Source: Prevotellaceae bacterium
Lineage (GTDB): Bacteria; Bacteroidota; Bacteroidia; Bacteroidales; UBA932
Assembly: GCA_031266015.1 (NCBI GenBank)
Contig: JAISBU010000004.1
Location: 1 to 64,000, forward strand
Reading direction: 5' to 3'
Length of the DNA stretch: 64,000 bases
Shown here piece after piece: positions 17,676 through 26,012 of the stretch (positions within the stretch are counted from its first letter, which is position 1; each line of letters opens with the position of its first letter). The position numbers and the translations under genes are program-made. The notes under the pieces were generated by a model. The model was not told the origin of the DNA. It saw only the letters and a program-made list of their open reading frames with translations, and did no database searches.

Positions 17676-18797
17676 ATGAAATTCGTAATTCCAAGCACAG
17701 AGCTGCTAAGCCAGCTGCAGCTGATGAGCAAGGTAATGAACAGCAAGAATACGCTGCCCATTTTGGACTATATTTTGCTGCAGCTAAAGGATGACAAGCT
17801 TACCGTGATGGCTTCGGACCTGGAGACCACGCTAGTTTCGGAGTTGGAAGTTCCCAACGTCCAGCAAGAGGGTAGCGTCGCCGTTCCAAAGCTGCTGGCC
17901 GATACGCTTAAGGAATTCCCCGAGCAGCCGCTTACCGTTATCGTAAACCAGGAAACCTACGTTATTGAAATCAGCTGGGCTACAGGTAAGGTAAATATTC
18001 CGGGCTACAACCCACAGGATTTCCCTGAAATCCCAAAGCTGAAGAGCGGCGCTACCGCCATGCCTATTCCTGCTGAGGCGCTTAACGACGCTATCGGCAA
18101 AACACTTTTTGCTACTGCTAACGACGAGCTTCGTCCGGTAATGAACGGTGTGTTCTTCGATATGACTTCGGACAGCGCAACGTTTGTGGCCTCAGATGCT
18201 CACAAGCTGGTACGCTACCGTCGTACAGATGTTAAGCCCGGCAGCAGCGCATCATTCATACTTCCAAAGAAGCCTGCCGCCTTGTTGCGTACCATACTGG
18301 CAAAGGAAAGTTCAGCTGTAGAGCTGGAGTTCGATGAGAAAAACGCTTCATTCATACTTCCCAACTATAAGCTGGTATGCCGCTTGATTGAAGGAGTTTT
18401 CCCTGCATACGACTCAGTTATTCCACAAGACAATCCGAACAAGCTTACCGTTGACAGGCTTGAAATGCTTACTGTGGTTAAGCGTATTTCAACCTTGGCG
18501 CCCGCCGGTACCAGCCTTATTAAGCTGAAGTGTACCGCAAACCAGCTAACAGTTTCTGCTCAAGATTTGGATTTCTCCTACTCAGGTGCGGAGCGTATTG
18601 TTTGTCAGTATGACGGCGAAGAGTTGGAAATGGGCTTTAAGTCGTCATTCTTGGTTGAGATTTTGTCCAATCTTGGCTCGCGTGAAGTAGTGCTGGAGTT
18701 GGCAAATCCCGGTCGTGCAGGCCTTATTCTACCGGTAGGCGAGGCTAGCGAAAACGAGGATACCCTCATGCTACTCATGCCGATGATGATTAACTAA
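17676..18797 (+). CDS. dnaN: DNA polymerase III β subunit (sliding clamp)
   Basis: Forms the ring clamp that tethers replicative and other polymerases to DNA. The 373 residues match the family in length and in its three-domain repeat. Visible motifs include MKFVIPSTELLSQLQLMSKV, KNTLPILDYILLQ, ASDLETTL, TLFATANDELRPVMNGVFFD, ASDAHKLVRY and the C-terminal LMLLMPMMIN, which lines the hydrophobic pocket. Codon use is biased to GC-rich codons, as expected for a well expressed gene. It is single, with its own promoter and terminator, and is not next to dnaA here. Confidence 0.96.
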   Translation: MKFVIPSTELLSQLQLMSKVMNSKNTLPILDYILLQLKDDKLTVMASDLETTLVSELEVPNVQQEGSVAVPKLLADTLKEFPEQPLTVIVNQETYVIEISWATGKVNIPGYNPQDFPEIPKLKSGATAMPIPAEALNDAIGKTLFATANDELRPVMNGVFFDMTSDSATFVASDAHKLVRYRRTDVKPGSSASFILPKKPAALLRTILAKESSAVELEFDEKNASFILPNYKLVCRLIEGVFPAYDSVIPQDNPNKLTVDRLEMLTVVKRISTLAPAGTSLIKLKCTANQLTVSAQDLDFSYSGAERIVCQYDGEELEMGFKSSFLVEILSNLGSREVVLELANPGRAGLILPVGEASENEDTLMLLMPMMIN

Positions 18798-18825
18798 AAT
18801 CATCGCGCTATGGCGAGTAAAACTT

Positions 18826-18857
18826 AAAGAGGCTTGTTCCAAAGAGGCCTCTTTTTT
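18826..18857 (+). terminator. Terminator of dnaN
   Basis: AAAGAGGC (18826-18833) pairs with GCCTCTTT (18847-18854) and is followed by a T-run. It lies 29 bases after the dnaN stop. Confidence 0.85.
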
Positions 18858-19015
18858 GTTTTTAAAGATAAAAAAACATGTAACGAATTATTTTGACTTT
18901 TACAACAATGACGTGAGTTTGTTGAACAGCTTTGACAAACTCAGCATAGCGACAGTCAAGTGTCGCAAGTCGAAAATCTGAAATCTGAAACTTGAATTTT
19001 TAAAACCATCACAAT

Positions 19016-19783
19016 ATGCAGCTAAACTTAAAAAATTCACTTGTAGTATTTGACCTTGAAACTACAGGAGTAGACGTAGCACGTGATAGAATAGTAGAAA
19101 TTTCTATCATAAAGATAATACCGGATGGCACGGAGGAGGTAAAAACCCATCGAGTGAACCCTACCGTTCCTATTCCGCCGGAGGCGTCAAAAATTCACGG
19201 CATTAGCGATGAGGATGTAAGGGATTGTCCCACGTTTAAGGATATTGCCAAGAGCTTGGTGAAATTCATTGAGGGCTGTGATATAGCAGGTTACAACTCT
19301 ACACGCTTTGATGTGCCAGTGCTGGTGGAGGAATTTCTGCGTGCCGGAGTAGAGGTTGACTTCAGAAGCCGCCGTATGATTGATGTTCAGAATATTTTTC
19401 ACCGCATGGAGCAGCGCACGCTGGTTGCAGCTTATAAGTTTTACTGCCAAAAAGAATTGAAACATGCGCATAGTGCGGAGGCTGACACACGTGCTACCTA
19501 CGAGGTTTTGCAAGCGCAGCTGGATAGATATCCCGACTTGCAAAATGATATGGATTACCTTTCGGAGTTTTCATCCAAAACAAAAAATGCCGATTACGCC
19601 GGACGCATAGTGTTTGACGAAAAAGGTAGTGAGGTCTTTAATTTCGGCAAGCACAAAGGTTGTAGAGTGCTTGATGTGCTGCAGCGCGAACCCAGCTACT
19701 ACAGCTGGATGATGAATGGGGACTTTGCCTTGGATACCAAGCGTGTGCTTACGCAGCTCAAGTTACGAGAGTTTGGGAAGTAG
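19016..19783 (+). CDS. DnaQ-like 3'-5' exonuclease
   Basis: A DEDDh exonuclease of the polymerase III ε family, either a proofreading subunit or a stand-alone nuclease. The 255 residues show Exo I (LVVFDLETTGVDVARD, with the D and E pair near residue 13), Exo II (AGYNSTRFDVPVL) and Exo III (HAHSAEADTRATYEVL, with the catalytic His and Asp). The last 60 residues carry a small conserved domain (VFNFGKHKGCRVLDVLQREP) seen in Bacteroidetes stand-alone exonucleases. It lies 218 bases after dnaN, beyond a terminator. Confidence 0.9.
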   Translation: MQLNLKNSLVVFDLETTGVDVARDRIVEISIIKIIPDGTEEVKTHRVNPTVPIPPEASKIHGISDEDVRDCPTFKDIAKSLVKFIEGCDIAGYNSTRFDVPVLVEEFLRAGVEVDFRSRRMIDVQNIFHRMEQRTLVAAYKFYCQKELKHAHSAEADTRATYEVLQAQLDRYPDLQNDMDYLSEFSSKTKNADYAGRIVFDEKGSEVFNFGKHKGCRVLDVLQREPSYYSWMMNGDFALDTKRVLTQLKLREFGK

Positions 19784-19830
19784 CCGTGTGCGAGCTGCAT
19801 TTTTTCGAAAATAGATACTGTGATAAATAT

Positions 19831-19912
19831 TGCTCTTTCAAAAAAGCAATATTTTTTATAAATGCTCTTTCAAAAAAGTATTTTTATGTAAATATGCTAT
19901 TTTAAAAAAGCA
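19831..19912 (+). repeat. Three 18-bp palindromic repeats on a 32-bp period upstream of the AAA ATPase
   Basis: Copies are at 19831-19848 (TGCTCTTTCAAAAAAGCA), 19863-19880 (TGCTCTTTCAAAAAAGTA) and 19895-19912 (TGCTATTTTAAAAAAGCA). Starts are exactly 32 bases apart, with AT-rich 14-base spacers. Each is an imperfect palindrome of form TGCTYTTTYRAAARAGCA. The third ends 6 bases before the -7 box of the ATPase gene, so the array covers the -33 region and upstream. This looks like an operator array with three-helical-turn spacing. Confidence 0.85.
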
Positions 19913-19915
19913 TTT

Positions 19916-19938
19916 ACTATCTTTGTAAAAAAGATAGT
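19916..19938 (+). promoter_or_regulatory. -7 box TATCTTTG inside a perfect inverted repeat
   Basis: TATCTTTG (19918-19925) matches TAnnTTTG and is embedded in ACTATCTTT (19916-19924) and AAAGATAGT (19930-19938), a 9-bp perfect inverted repeat with 5-base centre. The ATG follows at 19943. The palindrome could be a second operator or a 5' hairpin. Confidence 0.6.
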
Positions 19939-19942
19939 AAAA

Positions 19943-21136
19943 ATGGAAGCGCTACAAAATCACTACTACAGACTGCTCCACGCCACCAAAACCACCCATT
20001 TTAGATATTTATACAAGCAAATAAGGTGGCACAACAGGCTTGTAGCCATTGTGGGGGCGAGAGGTACAGGAAAAACAACCCTCATGCTACAGCATATTAA
20101 GGCTACTTTTCCCGATAAGAGCAAGGCATTGTACGCCAGCCTCGACAATATTTGGTTTAGCCAAAATACGCTGCTGGATTTAGCCGAGAAGTTTCACGCC
20201 TATGGCGGTACGCATCTTTTCTTGGACGAGGTACACAAGTACCCTAACTGGTCGATAGAAGTTAAAAATGTGTACGATAGCTTCCCTGATTTACACGTTG
20301 TTTTTACAGGCTCGTCCATGCTCAAAATCTACAGCTCGGAGGGCGATTTGTCGAGAAGGGCTATTAGCTACAGCCTTGCAGGGTTATCGTTCAGGGAGTT
20401 TTTGCTGTTTGAGAATAAGCTGGAGGTAATACCGCTAGCGTTGGAGGAAATACTTACCGACCATGTAGAGTTTGCCTCGGAGATTACGGCTGAAATCAAA
20501 ATCTTGCCGGAATTTAAGAGGTATCTTAAGCACGGTTACTACCCGTTCTATAAGGAAGATATTGCCAGCTACCCTATGAGGTTGCAAAATGCTATCAACA
20601 TCATACTGGAAAATGATTTGCCCGCTGTTGAGCATGTAGAGTATTTATCGGTGCAGAAGATAAAAAAGATGCTCATGGTGGTAGCTTCTATGGTTCCATT
20701 TACGCCCAACATTGTCAACCTGAGTAGCGAGATTGAAACCGGTAGGAATGCTATTGTCAAGTATTTGGATTACCTACAGAAAGCAGGGCTTATACTGTCG
20801 CTCTCATCGCCAAAAAAGAATATGGGCAGCATGAGTAAGCCCGACAAAATTTACCTTAACAACAGCAACTTGTTATACGCTTTGAGTGATTCGAGCGTAA
20901 ATGCAGGTACGCTGAGGGAGACTTTTTTTGCCAACCAGCTGAGCGTAAACCACGCGGTAAATACTGCCATGCAGGGCGATTTTACCGTAGATAAAAAATA
21001 CGTGTTTGAGGTTGGCGGAAAAGGTAAGGGGTTTAAGCAAATTAGGGATATAAAAGACAGCTACGTTGCTACGGACGATATTGAAATTGGCTATGGCTGC
21101 AAGATTCCATTATGGCTTTTTGGGATGACATACTAA
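19943..21136 (+). CDS. AAA ATPase with C-terminal DUF4143-like nuclease-fold domain
   Basis: A 397-residue stand-alone P-loop ATPase of the AAA_14/DUF4143 type, common in multiple copies in Bacteroidetes and of unknown role. Walker A is GARGTGKTT (38-46), Walker B HLFLDEVH (91-98), and a sensor-1-like FTGSS lies at 121-125. A winged-helix-like middle follows, then a C-terminal region with EVGGK (356-360), resembling the Glu-x-Lys part of a restriction-endonuclease fold; the catalytic Asp is not evident. The gene is alone and bracketed on both sides by the 18-bp palindromes on a 32-bp period, as if moved or regulated as a cassette. Confidence 0.8.
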   Translation: MEALQNHYYRLLHATKTTHFRYLYKQIRWHNRLVAIVGARGTGKTTLMLQHIKATFPDKSKALYASLDNIWFSQNTLLDLAEKFHAYGGTHLFLDEVHKYPNWSIEVKNVYDSFPDLHVVFTGSSMLKIYSSEGDLSRRAISYSLAGLSFREFLLFENKLEVIPLALEEILTDHVEFASEITAEIKILPEFKRYLKHGYYPFYKEDIASYPMRLQNAINIILENDLPAVEHVEYLSVQKIKKMLMVVASMVPFTPNIVNLSSEIETGRNAIVKYLDYLQKAGLILSLSSPKKNMGSMSKPDKIYLNNSNLLYALSDSSVNAGTLRETFFANQLSVNHAVNTAMQGDFTVDKKYVFEVGGKGKGFKQIRDIKDSYVATDDIEIGYGCKIPLWLFGMTY

Positions 21137-21139
21137 AAA

Positions 21140-21189
21140 TGCTCTTTTGAAAAAGCATTTTAGTATGAATTTGCTCTTTTGAAAAAGCA
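21140..21189 (+). repeat. Two 18-bp palindromic repeats on a 32-bp period downstream of the AAA ATPase
   Basis: Identical copies TGCTCTTTTGAAAAAGCA occur at 21140-21157 and 21172-21189, again exactly 32 bases apart, with an AT-rich 14-base spacer. They begin 4 bases after the ATPase stop codon. They match the upstream copies in 15-16 of 18 positions and have the same orientation. Confidence 0.85.
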
Positions 21190-21216
21190 CTTGTATTTTT
21201 CAACTATCAATTGAAT

Positions 21217-21864
21217 CTACCTCATATCCACTACTTCTACGCCCGGATATTTTGTAATATCAAAAACAAAGTCGTTGGTAGAAGGTTTTACGTTGGCGTT
21301 AAACTTAGCTATGGCGATGTTCAGGTTGTTGCCGTCTGTCCCGAAATACTTGATAGATATTGGCGCTGCAGTGGCTTTATTCAATCCTAAAATAATAGAT
21401 TTGTATGGAGTTTTTGTTGCGTCTTTGGGTGTCAACTCTACCTCTACTTTTGTTACATCTTTAGCTGTGATTTCGGTCAGCAGCTTGTACTTGTAGTCGT
21501 TCTCATCAATTATAAACAACGCTGTGGGATTTCCTAAAATGCCATCCTCTATGGGATTTGGCGTACTTATGCTAACCTCGTTGGCATTTTTTATGTATGT
21601 CCAGCGAGTAGCTCCGTTACTGTAAATAACACTGCTACCAATATCCAGTCTGTACATGCCGTTGCTCATGAGGGCTTTCCCGATTTGTGAATCATGAATA
21701 TTCTCGGCGGTGTTATTCAGCACATAACTGAAGTGTACTTCTAACGCTTTGTACTCCTGCATTTGCTGTGAGAAAGTTTTTACCAGCTTTTTTGTACTCA
21801 TATTTTGTGCAAACATGGTAGCGCTGGAAATTAGCAGTAAACTTATGGCCAGTACTTTTTTCAT
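21217..21864 (-). CDS. lolA: LolA-like outer-membrane lipoprotein carrier protein
   Basis: A 215-residue periplasmic protein with signal peptide (MKKVLAISLLLISSATMFAQ). A LolA/LppC-like β-barrel domain follows, with the repeated pattern of strands around YKALEVHFSYVL, GMYRLDIGSSVIYSNGATRW, and the C-terminal FVFDITKYPGVEVVDMR. The family ferries lipoproteins across the periplasm, although distant homologues may bind other lipids. It lies 24 bases downstream of ftsK. The ftsK-lolA order is common and suggests an operon. Confidence 0.8.
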   Translation of the reverse strand: MKKVLAISLLLISSATMFAQNMSTKKLVKTFSQQMQEYKALEVHFSYVLNNTAENIHDSQIGKALMSNGMYRLDIGSSVIYSNGATRWTYIKNANEVSISTPNPIEDGILGNPTALFIIDENDYKYKLLTEITAKDVTKVEVELTPKDATKTPYKSIILGLNKATAAPISIKYFGTDGNNLNIAIAKFNANVKPSTNDFVFDITKYPGVEVVDMR

Positions 21865-21888
21865 GATGTATTTGTTTTTGAGTGAGCC

Positions 21889-24255
21889 TTACGTTGAGGA
21901 TAAAATCCTTTCCAGGCTATTGATATCTCCAATCAGCACCTTGCGAGGCTTGCTGCCTTCTTGTGGGCCAACAATTCCCGCTGCTTCCAGCTGGTCCATT
22001 ATTTTACCGGCACGATTGTATCCGAGGCTGAACTTCCTCTGTATCAGAGATGTAGAGCCTTGCTGCGAGTCTACTATCAAGCGAGCCACTTGCTCTAACA
22101 TATCGTCACGACGGCTGGGGTCAATGCCCTTGTCAGCGTTTTCCGACTTTTCCGGTACATATTCGGGTAGCGGGAAGGCGCTGGGGTAGCCTTGCTGAGA
22201 GCCGATGGACTCCACTATTTTTTCTACTTCGGGTGTATCTACAAAGGCGCATTGCACGCGCACCAAGTCGCTACCTGTTGATACAAGCATGTCTCCCTTG
22301 CCAATTAGCTGCTGAGCTCCTGATTGGTCAAGAATGGTACGGGAGTCTATCATGCTAGTTACACGAAATGCAATACGTGCCGGAAAGTTGGCCTTTATCA
22401 ATCCTGTAATAATGTTGGTAGTTGGTCGTTGAGTAGCGATGATAAGGTGAATGCCTATAGCACGTGCCAGCTGAGCAAGGCGAGCAATCGGGTTTTCAAC
22501 CTCGCGTCCGGCAGTCATGATTAAGTCGGCAAACTCGTCAATCACCAGTACAATGTAGGGGAGATAGCGGTGCCCTTTTTCGGGATTTAAGCGACGTTCT
22601 ACAAATTTTTGGTTGTACTCCTTCAGGTTACGCACCATGGCATCCTTAAGCAGGTCATATCGCGCGTCCATTTCAATGCAAAGGGAATTGAGCGTGTAAA
22701 TTACCTTTTGATTGTCGGTAATGATAGCTTCATCTGCATCGGGTAGCTTTGCTAAGAAGTGTTTTTCTATTTTGGAGTATAGCGGAAGCTCTACTTTCTT
22801 TGGGTCTACCAGCACCAGCTTAAGCTGCGATGGATGCATCTTGTACAGCAGCGAGGTCAACACCGCATTCAATCCTACGGATTTACCCTGCCCTGTGGCT
22901 CCTGCAATAAGCAAATGCGGCATTTTGGCGAGGTCAAGTACAAAGGCTTTGTTGGTAATAGTTTTTCCGAGCGCTATGGGCAGGTCGTATTTGGTATCCT
23001 GAAACTCCGGTGACTTGATTATGGCCTGCATGGGCACCACCTCTGGATTTTGGTTGGGCACTTCAATGCCGATAGTGCCCTTACCTGGAATGGGGGCAAT
23101 GATACGAATTCCTAAAGCTGAAAGGCTCAACGCAATGTCATTTTCCAGCCCCTTGATTTTTGAAATACGAATTCCGGGAGCGGGAACAATCTCGTACAAG
23201 GTAACGGTTGGGCCAATAGTAGCCTTGATTTCAGAAATGCTAATGTTGTAGTGCCCCAGCGTACGAACAATTTTATTCTTGTTGTTTTCCAGCTCTTCCT
23301 GCGATACTGAACGTGCCGACTTTTGGTAGTCGTTTAGTAAATCCGGGCTTGGATACTGGTAGCGTGGCAAATCTAACTTGGGATCGTATGGCTCCATGGA
23401 GCGAACAAGATCAGCTTCTTTGCCCTCCTCTGTTTCTACCACTTCTAAGCTTAAATCTCTATCTTCATTTCCCCCGCCCTCTTCCTCAATCTCCTCTTCT
23501 TCGGTCTCTACATCTGTGTAATCTTCTTCGTTTTCTATGATAAGCGTTATTTCCTCCTCTTCTCCTTTTGCACCTTCTTGCTCAAAAGTGATCTCTACCT
23601 CCTCTCCTTCAAGTACGGTATCGGTTTGCTCAATAGATGGATTTGGTACGGTTTCTATCGGCGCTCTTCCGAATAGCAGCAGCATCCGGTGTTTTGCTAG
23701 AGAGGGGAATTTAGGAAAGATATACCACAGCAAATTCAAGTACGCTATGGTAAGCAAGATAATGCTGCCTATGGTACCAAAAATGGCCATAAGCCAGCCG
23801 TATCCTATAAAATATCCGTGCTGACCGCCGAGCCCAACTCCCATGGTGGCTTGTTGGCCGGAAACAATACCTAAGGTAAGCGAAGCCAGTAGCATGCCGA
23901 TAAGCAAGCTTGCCATCCACTTTTTTGCCTTGATTTTTACAGGAAAAACAGCCAGCGCCGCAACCGCAATCATTGCCGGAATGCAAAGCGCTGCAACTCC
24001 AAACCACCTTTGAACCATTACGGATGCCAACCAGTTTCCCAATTTTCCGCCCCAGTTCCGAGGCTTCAGCTCCGGCTGCGAGAGGAGTGATGAATCCAGC
24101 TGGCTTTGATCTGCATCCCAGTATAAGAAATATGATGCTATTGAGAGTAGCAGGTAAAAGGCCGCTACCATCAGTAAAATGGAGATGACACGCCTGTGCC
24201 GTACGAAAAAACCGGGTTGCTTAACAGCCTCTGTGGCTGAGTTCTTTTTGGCCAT
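21889..24255 (-). CDS. ftsK: DNA translocase FtsK
   Basis: Pumps chromosomal DNA at the division septum and helps resolve dimers. The start at 24255 (MAKKNSATEAV...) is preferred because a TATCTTTG box at 24279-24286 lies inside the longer frame. Four transmembrane helices occupy about residues 20-180. An acidic linker rich in Glu is followed by the α/β motor with GVGLNAV-type Walker A (GATGQGKSVGLN), VLVIDEFADLI and ATQRPTTNIITG. The C-terminal γ winged helix (SLIQRKFSLGYNRAGKIMDQ) reads KOPS-like sites. The length, 788 residues, is typical. Confidence 0.95.
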   Translation of the reverse strand: MAKKNSATEAVKQPGFFVRHRRVISILLMVAAFYLLLSIASYFLYWDADQSQLDSSLLSQPELKPRNWGGKLGNWLASVMVQRWFGVAALCIPAMIAVAALAVFPVKIKAKKWMASLLIGMLLASLTLGIVSGQQATMGVGLGGQHGYFIGYGWLMAIFGTIGSIILLTIAYLNLLWYIFPKFPSLAKHRMLLLFGRAPIETVPNPSIEQTDTVLEGEEVEITFEQEGAKGEEEEITLIIENEEDYTDVETEEEEIEEEGGGNEDRDLSLEVVETEEGKEADLVRSMEPYDPKLDLPRYQYPSPDLLNDYQKSARSVSQEELENNKNKIVRTLGHYNISISEIKATIGPTVTLYEIVPAPGIRISKIKGLENDIALSLSALGIRIIAPIPGKGTIGIEVPNQNPEVVPMQAIIKSPEFQDTKYDLPIALGKTITNKAFVLDLAKMPHLLIAGATGQGKSVGLNAVLTSLLYKMHPSQLKLVLVDPKKVELPLYSKIEKHFLAKLPDADEAIITDNQKVIYTLNSLCIEMDARYDLLKDAMVRNLKEYNQKFVERRLNPEKGHRYLPYIVLVIDEFADLIMTAGREVENPIARLAQLARAIGIHLIIATQRPTTNIITGLIKANFPARIAFRVTSMIDSRTILDQSGAQQLIGKGDMLVSTGSDLVRVQCAFVDTPEVEKIVESIGSQQGYPSAFPLPEYVPEKSENADKGIDPSRRDDMLEQVARLIVDSQQGSTSLIQRKFSLGYNRAGKIMDQLEAAGIVGPQEGSKPRKVLIGDINSLERILSST

Positions 24256-24278
24256 ATGTTGTGAGCGGGATGTTCCTA

Positions 24279-24286
24279 CAAAGATA
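24279..24286 (-). promoter_or_regulatory. -7 box TATCTTTG of ftsK
   Basis: The minus strand reads TATCTTTG, 23 bases before the ATG at 24255. It rules out the in-frame start at 24297. Confidence 0.55.
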
Positions 24287-24513
24287 GATAAAATCAAGGA
24301 GTTTGAAAAAATGATGCAGGTAAACAGTACACAAATTATTTACAATTTAACGATTGACAACTTACCAATTTTAGAGGCTGATAAATGAAAGTCCTAAGTA
24401 GCCAGAGTAAGCGTCGCATCTTAATTAACAATCTGAAATTCAGATTGTTGTCTTTGATTGGCGTGTAGTCTACCAAATCAATTGCCAATTGTACTTTGTC
24501 AGCTGTTCATTGG

Positions 24514-25800
24514 CTAATCCCATTTGTATTTTCCTTTCCAGAACTTTTCCATTCTCGTTTTTATCTCGGCTTCTTTGGGATTATTGCCCGGCTTGTAGAA
24601 GGTGGTTCCTGAAATTTTTTCGGGTAAAAATTCCTGCTCGGTAAAGTTGTCGGTATAGTCGTGGGCATACTTGTAGCCTTGATGGTAGCCGAGGTCTTTC
24701 ATTAGCTTCGTTGGTGCGTTGCGCAAGTGTAGCGGTACAGGTAAGTCTCCGGTTTGCTGAATGAATGCCGTAGCGTTTTCCACGGCCATGTAGCTGGCGT
24801 TGCTCTTGGGGCTTGTAGCCAGGTAAACGGTACATTGCGAAAGCAGGATTCTGCCTTCGGGCATGCCAATGGATCTTACTCCATTAAAGCAGGCTTGCGC
24901 CATGAGCAAAGCATTGGGGTTGGCAAGACCAACATCTTCGGCCGCGAGAATTAGCAGGCGACGCGCAATGAAAACCGGGTCTTCCCCCCCGGCTATCATG
25001 CGTGCCAGCCAGTATACAGCGCCGTTGGGATCGCTGCCGCGCATGCTTTTTATGAAGGCCGAAATTATATCATAGTGCTGCTCGCCATTCTTATCGTAAA
25101 TGGCAATATTTTCCTGCAATCGCTCAGTTACGATCTTATTGTTGATGGTAATTTCATGGCCGCTGAACGAGTTGGCTACAATCTCCAGCACGTTGAGCAG
25201 CTTGCGGGCGTCTCCTCCCGAGAAACGAAATAGCGCTTCGGTTTCTTCTATGTTGAACTTGAGCGTCTTCAGGTAAATATCGGTAGTAATGGCACGCTGC
25301 AGGAGTTCGTTCAAATCCTCTACCTCCAGCGATTTCAGCACGTATACCTGGCATCGTGAAAGTAGGGGAGTAATAACCTCAAATGAAGGATTTTCTGTGG
25401 TTGCGCCAATAAGCGTTACCACACCCTGCTCAACAGCGCCCAGCAGCGAGTCCTGTTGCGCCTTGGTAAAGCGGTGAATTTCATCAATAAAAAGTATGGG
25501 GCTTGCTGCGCTGAAAAAACGATTTTTTTTGGCATCGTCAATTACCTCACGCACGTCTTTTACGCCGGAATTTATTGCGCTTAGCGCATGGAATTGGCGT
25601 TGCAGCATGTTGGCTACAATATGTGCCAACGTGGTTTTTCCTACGCCCGGAGGGCCCCACAGGATGAAGGATGACACTTTACCGCTTTCAAGCATTTTGC
25701 GCAAAATGGCATTTGGTCCTACAAGATGCTGTTGACCAATGTAGTCGTCCAAAGTTTTTGGGCGTAAGCGTTCGGGCAGCGGCGTGTTTGGTTGTTCCAT
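24514..25800 (-). CDS. rarA: Replication-associated recombination protein A
   Basis: A clamp-loader-like AAA+ ATPase (RarA/MgsA/WRNIP1 family) that acts at stalled replication forks. The 428 residues begin with the family signature PLPERLRPKTLDDYIGQQHL. They include Walker A GPPGVGKTTLAHI, Walker B LFIDEIHRFTKAQQDSLL, sensor 1 GATTENPSFEV, an Arg finger region LLSRCQVY, and the C-terminal tetramerisation region ending with HDYTDNFTEQEFLPE. Neighbours are ftsK (same strand, 215 bases downstream) and an unrelated winged-helix gene upstream. A possible TAAATTTG box is at 25889-25896. Confidence 0.95.
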   Translation of the reverse strand: MEQPNTPLPERLRPKTLDDYIGQQHLVGPNAILRKMLESGKVSSFILWGPPGVGKTTLAHIVANMLQRQFHALSAINSGVKDVREVIDDAKKNRFFSAASPILFIDEIHRFTKAQQDSLLGAVEQGVVTLIGATTENPSFEVITPLLSRCQVYVLKSLEVEDLNELLQRAITTDIYLKTLKFNIEETEALFRFSGGDARKLLNVLEIVANSFSGHEITINNKIVTERLQENIAIYDKNGEQHYDIISAFIKSMRGSDPNGAVYWLARMIAGGEDPVFIARRLLILAAEDVGLANPNALLMAQACFNGVRSIGMPEGRILLSQCTVYLATSPKSNASYMAVENATAFIQQTGDLPVPLHLRNAPTKLMKDLGYHQGYKYAHDYTDNFTEQEFLPEKISGTTFYKPGNNPKEAEIKTRMEKFWKGKYKWD

Positions 25801-25888
25801 AAATACTTGTGTAATAGTAGTTTATGCCTTTACTCTTTCTGATTATTGAGCGGCTCTTGTGAGGTATGGTCGCCAAAGCAAACATATA

Positions 25889-25896
25889 CAAATTTA
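25889..25896 (-). promoter_or_regulatory. Possible -7 box TAAATTTG of rarA
   Basis: The minus strand reads TAAATTTG, about 88 bases before the rarA ATG. It would give a long leader, so confidence is modest. Confidence 0.35.
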
Positions 25897-26012
25897 CGTA
25901 ATAAATATGATTTTACTTCTCAATACCTGAGGGCTTAAAACAACAGATTTGCCTGCCAAGCTGTCGGGCATTACAGGTATCGTGACGAATAGCTTTAGCG
26001 CAGCCTTCGATT

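Noticed and set aside
19831..21189. CRISPR array
   Set aside because: Repeats are only 18 bp, spacers 14 bp and AT-rich, a gene lies between the two groups, and no cas genes are nearby.
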